Source of the DNA: Anaerolineae bacterium
GTDB taxonomy: Bacteria > Chloroflexota > Anaerolineae > B4-G1 > SLSP01
Assembly: GCA_016934645.1 (NCBI GenBank)
Contig: JAFGSL010000079.1
Span: 1 to 6,151, forward strand
DNA length: 6,151 bases
Reading direction: 5' to 3'
Made by a program: the position numbers and the translations under genes. The notes beneath the pieces are model-generated. The model ran no database searches. It had not been told where the DNA came from and saw only the letters and a list, made by a program, of their open reading frames with translations. Shown one piece after another: positions 1-6,106 of this stretch; positions within the stretch are counted from its first letter, which is position 1; each line of letters starts with the position of its first letter.

Positions 1-31
1 CGAAAAAACCTTCCTTAACATTCCTTGTTGG

Positions 32-73
32 AGTGTGTTTTTCGTGCGAGGGTACTCGCACGAAAAACACACT
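32..73 (+). terminator. Long perfect hairpin, probable intrinsic terminator of an upstream gene
   Basis: Positions 33-50 are an exact reverse complement of 55-72, giving an 18-bp stem around the 4-base loop GGTA. A32 and T73 extend it to 19 bp. The loop end of the stem is GC-rich (CGTGCGAG) and the base contains a T5/A5 block. On the plus strand the stem is followed by TTTACTTTA, an interrupted T-rich tract; on the minus strand no T-run follows. This orientation suits termination of a plus-strand gene ending before the window. The T-tract is imperfect, so a different role (transcript stabiliser or protein-binding palindrome) remains possible. Confidence 0.6.
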
Positions 74-88
74 TTACTTTATCCTCTA

Positions 89-116
89 CGGTTGCATCGC
101 GATTTTCATCCAACCG
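89..116. repeat. Inverted repeat with inner palindrome, possible operator
   Basis: CGGTTG at 89-94 is the reverse complement of CAACCG at 111-116, with 16 bases between. Inside lies an 8-bp perfect palindrome, ATCGCGAT, at 96-103. The element sits about 100 bases upstream of the candidate promoter of the first kinase gene, so it could be a regulator site, but arms this short are also expected by chance. Confidence 0.22.
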
Positions 117-133
117 CTGGTGAACGTCGGTTA

Positions 134-149
134 ATGAGAAATTCCTCAT
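134..149. repeat. Short inverted repeat upstream of the kinase promoter
   Basis: ATGAG at 134-138 and CTCAT at 145-149 are exact reverse complements separated by six bases (AAATTC). The element lies about 50 bases upstream of the candidate -35. It is compatible with a dimeric activator site, but it is short and no known operator consensus is recognised. Confidence 0.2.
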
Positions 150-196
150 GAAACCTGGAATTTGCCATTATAGCACACCCCAAATGCGATCCTCGC

Positions 197-225
197 TTGT
201 GTGTTCTAAAATAGATTGCTAGAAT
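197..225 (+). promoter_or_regulatory. Candidate sigma-70-type promoter with extended -10
   Basis: TAGAAT at 220-225 matches the TATAAT consensus at five of six positions and is preceded by TG at 217-218, giving the extended -10 pattern TGnTAnnnT. Seventeen bases upstream, TTGTGT (197-202) is a weak -35 whose TTG matches the consensus; an extended -10 tolerates a poor -35. Transcription would start near 231-233, about 48 bases before the kinase start codon. The surrounding sequence is A/T-rich compared with the coding region. This is the best promoter seen in the window and could drive all three genes. Confidence 0.45.
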
Positions 226-232
226 AGAAGAT

Positions 233-283
233 ATGGAAAGCGAGAAACCAAGCTCAGTAATCTTACAGGAGCGCGTCGCATGA
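233..283 (+). CDS. Possible 16-residue leader peptide overlapping the kinase start
   Basis: An ATG at 233 opens a 16-codon reading frame (MESEKPSSVILQERVA) whose TGA stop at 281-283 overlaps the kinase ATG at 280-282 in an ATGA arrangement. The predicted transcription start falls at or next to this ATG, so it could be read from a leaderless or near-leaderless transcript. Upstream there is only a weak AGAAG (226-230) placed too close to act as a normal ribosome site. The ATGA overlap is the usual geometry of translational coupling, and the kinase's own Shine-Dalgarno (267-271) lies inside this frame. No similarity to a known leader peptide is recognised. It may simply be a chance frame. Confidence 0.2.
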   Translation: MESEKPSSVILQERVA

Positions 284-3200
284 CCAGAACACGCAGTCAG
301 AAGAAATCGACCGGCCCAACCCTGGGGCTGCTGGTATCCCTGCTCGAAAGAACTTACCACGAGCCGATCTGGCACGGCGTCATGGACGCCATCCAGGGCA
401 AAAATATCAACCTGTTCTGTTTTATGGGCGGGCAACTGACCAAAGATCCGGAACAACCGCCAACGGCGCAACGCAACATGCTTTATGATTTTATCACCCC
501 GGCCAACGTGGATGGGCTGATCGTGGTGGTAACGTCCATCGCGGCATTTACGCACATCCAGGGAATCCGCAATTTCTGCGACCGGTACCGGCCGATCCCC
601 ATCGTCAGCGTCGGCGTCGCCGTCCCCGGCATCCCCAGCATCGTGGTAGATAACACTCACGGCATCCGCGAAGCGATGGCGCACCTCATCGAGGTCCACG
701 AACGGCGGCGCATCGCTTTTGTTTGCGGCCCACAAGGCCAAATCGAGGCCGATTTGCGCTACCAGGCCTACGTTGACGTGCTGGCCGAGTACGGCATCCC
801 CCTGGATCCCAACCTGGTTGCGCCGGGCGATTTCATGTCAGGGCGCCGGGCCGCTCAGATTCTTCTGGATGTGCGCAAGGCCAGCTTCGACGCCATCCTC
901 GTCGCCAACGACAACATGGCGATCGGGATGCTGCACGACCTGCAAACCCACGACATCCGCGTGCCGGATGATGTCGCCATCATCGGGTTTGACGATACCC
1001 TCGAAGCCAGACTGGTGACGCCACAGTTGACCAGTGTGCGGCAACCCATCTACGAAATCGGAGCCAGAGCCGCCGAGACGCTATTGGCAAAGCTGCAAGA
1101 AGAACCAGTCGCCGAATGCACGCTGCTGCCCACAACGCTCAGTGTGCGGCGCTCATGCGGTTGTCCGGTCCCTGCAGCAGCGCTTAAAACGAACATCCCC
1201 ATCGTGATTCCTGACGCGCCGAGCGTTCCCTCCGCCTCTATCCTTCAATGTGAAGGCATCACGGCAGACCTCCTGCAAACTACGCAATATCTGCCCCCGC
1301 CGCTTTCGCCGCAACAGACCTTCTCACTCGTAGATACCTTCTGCACAGCCATGAAAACTGGTGAGTACACTGAGTTTATCGCCGCGTTGGATCTGCTGAT
1401 CCGAACGGTTCCCGTTCCCCACGAAGACCCGCGTTATTGGCAAAAGGTGTTGAATACTCTGCGCCAAAATGTGCTGCCCATGCTCGGCAACGACCACATC
1501 GTTTTGACCCGAGCCGGCGATCTCTGGCTGCAAGCGCAGCAATATGTCAACGACGTCGCCTTGCGCAGTCAAGGGTGGCACACGCTGCGCGTCGAGCAAC
1601 AGTGCGAGCTGCTGCAACAGATCGGCGAATCGCTCATCGCCATGTTCGACGTCGCCCAATTGATGAACATCCTGAAGCGCGAGCTGCCGCGCCTGGATAT
1701 TCACGGCTGCGCACTCTCGCTCTACGAGGATCCTGCCCATCCCGAACAATACAGCCGCACGGTTTTGGCCTACAAAGAGCAACAATCTATCCCACTGACG
1801 CCGGAAAGCCTGCACTACCCCACCAAACAACTGATCCCGGACGCCATCCGAATGCAGTTCAACCCCTACAACTTTGTGGTCGAGCCGCTCCTTTTTCAAA
1901 ATGACCCACTGGGACTGGCCTTCTTCGCCGTCGGATCGCGTGAAGGCCACGTCTACGAGACCCTGGGGCGGCTACTCAGCAGCGCGCTCAAAGGGGCATT
2001 GCTCCTGGACGCGCTCCAGGAGGCCTACGAAGAAGTCGAAATCCACGTAGAAGAGCGCACCGCCGAGCTGCAACGCGAAGTGAGCGAACGCCAACGCGCA
2101 GAAAAGATACAGACGTTTCTATACCGCATCTCCGAAGCCACCAACTCGGCTCAGGGTCTCCAGGAACTTTTCCACGCCATCCACAAGATCATCAACGAAA
2201 TGACCGTGGTGGAGAACTTCTATATCGCCCTCTACAACACCCAGACCGACGCCATTAGCTTCCCCTATTTCCACGAAGTCCGCAACGAGAAGAACATCTC
2301 CCAGCTGGTCGGCAAGCAGTTGACCGAACACGTCATCCGCACCCGAAAGCCGCTGCTGGCAACGCCTGAAACCTACCCGGAACTGACCAAGGAAATCGCA
2401 ATCCAGGCAAACGGCGTCTTGACGACCAACTGGTTAGGCATCCCGCTCACCGTGCAGGATCAGACCATCGGCGCGCTCGTGGTCGAAAACCATCCGCCCA
2501 GCATCGGCTTCAGCGAAGAGGAGAAGCACGTCCTGCTGTTCATCTCTACCCAGGTCGCCATGGCTATTGAGCGCGTGCAGGCCGCCGCAGAACGCGGGCA
2601 CCTGCTGGCGACGCTCCAACAGCGCAACACCCAATTGCAAACAGCCGCCGAGGTGTCAAAGTCAACCATCACCATCCTTGATCCCGACAGGCTCATCCAA
2701 CAAGCCGTGCATCTCATCCAGGAGCGGTTCAAGTTCTACTACGTGGGCCTGTTTTTGGTAGACGAGAACAACGACTGCGCCGTGTTACACGCCGGAACCG
2801 GCGACCCGGGGCGCAAAATGCTGGAAGCAGGACACAAGCTGCGCGTCGGCGGATCCTCGATGATCGGTTGGTGTACTGAGCATGGCGAAGCGCGCATCGC
2901 CCTGGACGTGGGCGAAGAGGCTATCCGCTTTGACAATCCCCTCCTGCCGCTGACCCACTCCGAGATGGCGCTCCCACTCATCAGCCACAGCGAGGGATGC
3001 ATCGGAGGATTGAGCGTGCAGAGCATGGAGACGGCAGCTTTTTCCAAAGAAGACATCGCCGTCCTACAGACCATGACCGATCACCTGGCCATCGCCATCG
3101 AAAATGCGCGGCTGTACGCTCAAGTGCGACGTCACGCCACCGAACTTGAACATCGCGTTGCCGAGCGCACCGCCGAGTTGGTCACCACTAACAAAGAATT

Positions 3201-3855
3201 GGAGAGCTTTTCGTATTCTGTCTCGCACGATTTGCGCGCGCCCTTGCGCAGCATTGATGGATTCAGCCAGGCGCTGTTGGAGGACTATCACGGCCAGTTA
3301 GACGAGATAGGGCGGGACTATTTGCAGCGGGTGCGCCGGGCCAGCCAGCGCATGGGACAATTGATTGACGGCATGCTCAACCTCTCGCGCCTGACGCGGG
3401 GCGAAATGTACCGGCAACCGGTCAACCTGAGCACACTGGCAACCGAAATTGCTCAAGAACTTCAGGGGACGGACCCGGAGCGCCAGGTCGCCTTTGTCAT
3501 TGCGCCCAACATCAACATAGAGGGCGACGTTCGCCTCTTGCGCGCGGCTCTGCAAAACCTGTTCAGCAATGCCTGGAAATTCACCGGCGGGCGCGCCGAC
3601 ACCCACATCGAGTTCGGCGTTCTCGAAAAAGACGGCGGACTTACGTACTTCGTCCGCGACAACGGCGTTGGCTTTGATATGAACTATGCGGATAAACTCT
3701 TTACCGCATTCCAGCGCCTGCACTCTCCCAACGAATTCGAAGGCAACGGCATCGGTCTGGCCACCGTCCAACGCATCATCCACCGCCACGGTGGGCAAAT
3801 ATGGGCGGAAAGCACGCTTGAAAAAGGCGCCACTTTTTATTTTACGCTTCAATGA
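280..3855 (+). CDS. Cytoplasmic sensor histidine kinase: LacI-type binding domain, three GAF-type domains, HisKA-HATPase
   Basis: A 1191-residue ATP-dependent autokinase. Residues ~12-290 are a LacI/PurR-type ligand-binding domain: VVDNTHG (122-128), ANDN (209-212), VPDDVAIIGFDD (228-239) and PQLTSVRQP (248-256) are family hallmarks. The N-terminal helix-turn-helix of LacI repressors is absent; only about 11 basic residues precede the domain. It ends with RRSCGC (290-295). A helical linker (~340-430) leads to a degenerate GAF-like domain (~445-578), a coiled coil (~578-612), GAF 2 (~612-765), GAF 3 (~788-945, with GWCTEHGEARIALDVGEE and RFDNPLLP), and a second coiled coil. The kinase core has H983 (SVSHDLRAPLR), N-box N1093/N1097, G1 DNGVGFD (1127-1133) and G2 GNGIGL (1155-1160), so it looks active. 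No signal peptide or membrane helix is visible, so an intracellular ligand is inferred; a sugar or nucleoside is typical of the binding fold. The start is supported by AGGAG at 267-271, eight bases before ATG. First gene of the probable operon. Confidence 0.93.
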   Translation: MTRTRSQKKSTGPTLGLLVSLLERTYHEPIWHGVMDAIQGKNINLFCFMGGQLTKDPEQPPTAQRNMLYDFITPANVDGLIVVVTSIAAFTHIQGIRNFCDRYRPIPIVSVGVAVPGIPSIVVDNTHGIREAMAHLIEVHERRRIAFVCGPQGQIEADLRYQAYVDVLAEYGIPLDPNLVAPGDFMSGRRAAQILLDVRKASFDAILVANDNMAIGMLHDLQTHDIRVPDDVAIIGFDDTLEARLVTPQLTSVRQPIYEIGARAAETLLAKLQEEPVAECTLLPTTLSVRRSCGCPVPAAALKTNIPIVIPDAPSVPSASILQCEGITADLLQTTQYLPPPLSPQQTFSLVDTFCTAMKTGEYTEFIAALDLLIRTVPVPHEDPRYWQKVLNTLRQNVLPMLGNDHIVLTRAGDLWLQAQQYVNDVALRSQGWHTLRVEQQCELLQQIGESLIAMFDVAQLMNILKRELPRLDIHGCALSLYEDPAHPEQYSRTVLAYKEQQSIPLTPESLHYPTKQLIPDAIRMQFNPYNFVVEPLLFQNDPLGLAFFAVGSREGHVYETLGRLLSSALKGALLLDALQEAYEEVEIHVEERTAELQREVSERQRAEKIQTFLYRISEATNSAQGLQELFHAIHKIINEMTVVENFYIALYNTQTDAISFPYFHEVRNEKNISQLVGKQLTEHVIRTRKPLLATPETYPELTKEIAIQANGVLTTNWLGIPLTVQDQTIGALVVENHPPSIGFSEEEKHVLLFISTQVAMAIERVQAAAERGHLLATLQQRNTQLQTAAEVSKSTITILDPDRLIQQAVHLIQERFKFYYVGLFLVDENNDCAVLHAGTGDPGRKMLEAGHKLRVGGSSMIGWCTEHGEARIALDVGEEAIRFDNPLLPLTHSEMALPLISHSEGCIGGLSVQSMETAAFSKEDIAVLQTMTDHLAIAIENARLYAQVRRHATELEHRVAERTAELVTTNKELESFSYSVSHDLRAPLRSIDGFSQALLEDYHGQLDEIGRDYLQRVRRASQRMGQLIDGMLNLSRLTRGEMYRQPVNLSTLATEIAQELQGTDPERQVAFVIAPNINIEGDVRLLRAALQNLFSNAWKFTGGRADTHIEFGVLEKDGGLTYFVRDNGVGFDMNYADKLFTAFQRLHSPNEFEGNGIGLATVQRIIHRHGGQIWAESTLEKGATFYFTLQ

Positions 3856-3890
3856 TACTAATTATGGGAATAACAAACAGAAATCTTTAC

Positions 3891-3902
3891 CGGGGGTACA
3901 AT
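3891..3902 (+). promoter_or_regulatory. Ribosome binding site that sets the response-regulator start
   Basis: GGGGGT at 3892-3897 differs from GGAGGT by one base that can still form a G-U wobble with 16S rRNA, and it stands five bases before the ATG at 3903. Two in-frame upstream ATGs (3852, 3864) have only T- or A-rich sequence before them and no Shine-Dalgarno. The site therefore favours 3903 as the true start. Confidence 0.6.
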
Positions 3903-4349
3903 ATGGACAAAAGACGGATCCTGTTGGTCGAGGACAATCCTGACGACGCCTTGCTCACCTTGCGCGCATTGGAGAAGAACAATATCCTCAATGAGGTCGT
4001 GGTAGTGCGTGATGGGGCAGAAGCTCTGGACTATCTGATGGGAACCGGCGTCCATGCCGACCACAACCCCGAAGAAGTGCCAGAACTGGTCTTGCTGGAT
4101 TTGCGGCTGCCCAAAGTGGATGGACTGGAAGTGCTACGGCGCATGCGGGCCGAGGAGATCACCCGCCCCTTGCCGGTGGTGGTGCTAACGACCTCGGATG
4201 AAGACCAGGACATCATCAAGAGTTACCGGTTGGGAGCCAACAGCTATATCCGCAAGCCGGTCAATTTCAACCAATTCATTGACGCAATCCAACAGTTGGG
4301 GCTGTATTGGCTGGTGCTCAACATCGCACCTCCCTCCAAAACGAGATAA
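3903..4349 (+). CDS. Single-domain response regulator, Rcp1-like
   Basis: A 148-residue stand-alone receiver domain that accepts phosphate from a histidine kinase and acts by protein-protein contact, since there is no output domain. The acidic pocket is E10-D11 (LLVEDNPDD), the phospho-acceptor is D66 (LVLLDLRLPK), the switch residue is T96 (VVLTTSDED), the aromatic switch is Y115, and the conserved lysine is K118 in RKP. RDGAEALDYL, the LTTSDED stretch and SYRLGANSYIRKPVNFNQF are typical of the cyanobacterial phytochrome partner Rcp1 and its relatives; length also fits. It lies 47 nt after a kinase whose core resembles phytochrome kinases, so that kinase is the likely partner. The start at 3903 is chosen because the receiver fold begins here and GGGGGT precedes it. 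A start at 3852, whose ATG overlaps the kinase stop (ATGA), would add 17 residues unlike the family. Confidence 0.92.
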   Translation: MDKRRILLVEDNPDDALLTLRALEKNNILNEVVVVRDGAEALDYLMGTGVHADHNPEEVPELVLLDLRLPKVDGLEVLRRMRAEEITRPLPVVVLTTSDEDQDIIKSYRLGANSYIRKPVNFNQFIDAIQQLGLYWLVLNIAPPSKTR

Positions 4350-4355
4350 AAGCGA

Positions 4356-6008
4356 ATGGACAACACACCATTACGAGTTTTGCTGATCGAAGACTCTGAG
4401 GATGACGCCACGCTGACCATGCATGTGCTGCAACGTGGAGGCTACGCCCTGGACTTTGAGCGCGTAGAAACCGGCGAGCAGATGCGCGTAGCGCTCAGCC
4501 GTCAAGAGTGGGATATCATCGTCTGTGACTATATCCTGCCGCGACTGAACGGACTGCAAGCGCTGGAAATCCTTAAGGAAAGCGGATTGGACATCCCCTT
4601 CATCGTCGTCTCTGGCCTGATCGGCGAAGAGGTGGCGGTCGCAGCCATGCGCGCCGGGGCGCACGACTATGTGATGAAAGACAAGTTGGCGCGGCTGGTG
4701 CCGGCAGTGCGCCGTGAAATCCATGAGGCCCGCGTGCGCCAGGCCGCCCGCCGCTCCGAGGAAAAAGTGCATCAGTTGTCGCGCGCTGTCTACGAGATCG
4801 GCAACGATATTTCTGCCAGCCTGGACCTTTTCACGGTGCTCACGCGCGTCGCCACGCACGCGCGTGAGCTGCTCGAAGCTGAGGACAGCGAAGTCTATCT
4901 GATCGAAGAAGAAACGCAAACGCTGCGCGCCATCGTCGCCCTGAACGAGCGCGGAAATGAACCCAAAACGACCACGCTGAACATCGGCGAAGGCATTGTG
5001 GGTTGCATCGTCCAGAACGGCCATGGCGAAGTTGTGGACGACGTCGAGGAAGACCTACGCGCCATAGTAACGCCTCTCTCCACCTCGGCGCAACATCACA
5101 GCATGGTCTGCGCCCCCCTCGTCTTCAACAACCAGGTGATCGGCGCCCTGGCGCTCTCCCGGCGCCGGACGCAGGAGCAGTTCAACCAGGCCGATCTTGA
5201 TTTTCTGACGAGCCTGGCCCCGCAAGCCGCCATCGCCATCGAAAATGCGCGTATCTACCGCAACGAACAGCAACGCGCCACTCAACTGGCCCGCGCTCTG
5301 GATCAGCAACGGCATCTGGACAGCCTGAAAGATCAGTTTGTCCAGAACGTTTCTCACGAGTTGCGCACCCCCATTGCTATTGCACGCGGCTACGCCGAGA
5401 TGTTGGACAGCGGGGAATTGGGGAACCTGGGCCAAGACCAACAGGAAGCCATCAGTGTGATTGCCCGCCGGATGCGCCTGCTGACGCGGCTGGTGGACGA
5501 CATCAATATGATCCTGGAACTGGAAAGCGAGCCGGTGGTCAAACAAACGGTCAACCTGGCAGAACTGGTGGACATGGCCGTAACGCATCACACCGAACGC
5601 GCCGAAAAGCTGATGCTCACTCTGACCTCCGAGATCGCACCCGACCTGCCGACCATGCGCGGCAATCCCGGACATCTATCACGCATGTTGGACAATCTGC
5701 TCGATAATGCGCTCAAATTCACGCCCGAAGGTGGCGTTGTGCAAGTAAAGCTCACGCACGAGTCTGCCGCCCTGCATCTGGATGTCAGCGACACCGGCAT
5801 CGGCATTCCCGAAAAGCAACTCCCGCAATTGTTCCAGCGGTTCTATCAGATAGACGGCAGCATGAGCCGCCGCTATGGCGGAACTGGCCTGGGGCTGGCT
5901 CTGATCAAACAAATCGTCGAGGCTCACGGAGGAATAGTCCGCGTCACCAGCACGATCAACAGGGGCAGCACATTCCACGTTATCCTGCCGGGCAACATTG
6001 TGGAGTAA
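4356..6008 (+). CDS. Receiver-GAF-histidine kinase (REC-GAF-HisKA-HATPase)
   Basis: A 550-residue soluble protein that combines a phosphate-accepting receiver with a complete kinase. Residues 1-125 are the receiver: E12-D13 acidic pair, D58 phospho-acceptor (IIVCDYILP), S86 switch (FIVVSG), Y105 and K108 in YVMKDKL, where K-D replaces the usual K-P as in a known receiver subgroup. A helical stretch (~125-145) leads to a GAF domain (~145-298) ending in IAIENARIY. A coiled coil (~300-328) precedes the HisKA helix with H334 (NVSHELRTPIA), then N451 (NLLDNALKF), G1 DTGIGIP (479-485), the F-box LFQRFYQID, and G2 GGTGLGL (508-514). All kinase and receiver residues are present, so phosphorylation of D58 by another kinase could tune its activity (inference). 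No membrane segments are visible. The ATG lies six bases after the previous stop with no good Shine-Dalgarno, suggesting coupling to translation of the response regulator. Confidence 0.93.
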   Translation: MDNTPLRVLLIEDSEDDATLTMHVLQRGGYALDFERVETGEQMRVALSRQEWDIIVCDYILPRLNGLQALEILKESGLDIPFIVVSGLIGEEVAVAAMRAGAHDYVMKDKLARLVPAVRREIHEARVRQAARRSEEKVHQLSRAVYEIGNDISASLDLFTVLTRVATHARELLEAEDSEVYLIEEETQTLRAIVALNERGNEPKTTTLNIGEGIVGCIVQNGHGEVVDDVEEDLRAIVTPLSTSAQHHSMVCAPLVFNNQVIGALALSRRRTQEQFNQADLDFLTSLAPQAAIAIENARIYRNEQQRATQLARALDQQRHLDSLKDQFVQNVSHELRTPIAIARGYAEMLDSGELGNLGQDQQEAISVIARRMRLLTRLVDDINMILELESEPVVKQTVNLAELVDMAVTHHTERAEKLMLTLTSEIAPDLPTMRGNPGHLSRMLDNLLDNALKFTPEGGVVQVKLTHESAALHLDVSDTGIGIPEKQLPQLFQRFYQIDGSMSRRYGGTGLGLALIKQIVEAHGGIVRVTSTINRGSTFHVILPGNIVE

Positions 6009-6060
6009 CCCCCCCACCCCCCACTTCCCCCCTTTTTTATTGAGATGATACCCCTTAACT
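6009..6060 (+). terminator. C-rich, G-poor tract after the operon, candidate Rho-type terminator region
   Basis: Directly after the last stop codon come seven Cs (6009-6015), A, six Cs (6017-6022), ACTT, six Cs (6027-6032) and six Ts (6033-6038), followed by more C/T/A-rich sequence to about 6066. No inverted repeat precedes the T-run on the plus strand, so this is not a classical hairpin terminator. A long C-rich, G-poor transcript is the usual character of a Rho-loading site, so Rho-dependent termination of the three-gene operon is plausible but not shown. Confidence 0.35.
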
Positions 6061-6106
6061 TTCAACTTATGGACAAACATTTTAGAGTTGGCAGCATTTA
6101 TCAGGC

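Noticed and set aside
162..190. Alternative promoter with TTGCCA (162-167) as -35
   Set aside because: The -35 is good (five of six), but the hexamer 17 bases on (TGCGAT) is a poor -10; the extended -10 at 217-225 is better.
106..741. Long minus-strand open frame (211 codons) opposite the kinase gene
   Set aside because: It is antisense to clear LacI-type coding sequence, has a low-complexity D/A/G-rich stretch, and no recognisable domain; it is a shadow of GC-rich codon use.
280..1164. LacI-family transcriptional repressor
   Set aside because: The N-terminal helix-turn-helix headpiece is missing and the frame runs on unbroken into GAF and kinase domains.
2100..3115. Bilin-binding phytochrome GAF domain
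   Set aside because: The GAF domains of kinase 1 show no recognisable phytochrome PAS-GAF-PHY order or chromophore-pocket motif, although the kinase core is phytochrome-like.
2053..3177. 15-nt direct repeat (2053-2067 and 3163-3177)
   Set aside because: Both copies encode ERTAE of coiled-coil signalling helices, a common motif before kinase cores, so no special repeat is needed to explain it.
3852..3902. Start of the response regulator at ATG 3852, overlapping the kinase stop as ATGA
   Set aside because: There is no Shine-Dalgarno before it, the 17 extra residues do not match the receiver fold, and a better site precedes ATG 3903.
3298..5675. Several minus-strand open frames of 180-220 codons opposite the kinase cores and the GAF domain (3298-3852, 4371-5024, 5055-5675)
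   Set aside because: All lie opposite conserved plus-strand motifs, lack recognisable folds, and have no convincing start signals.
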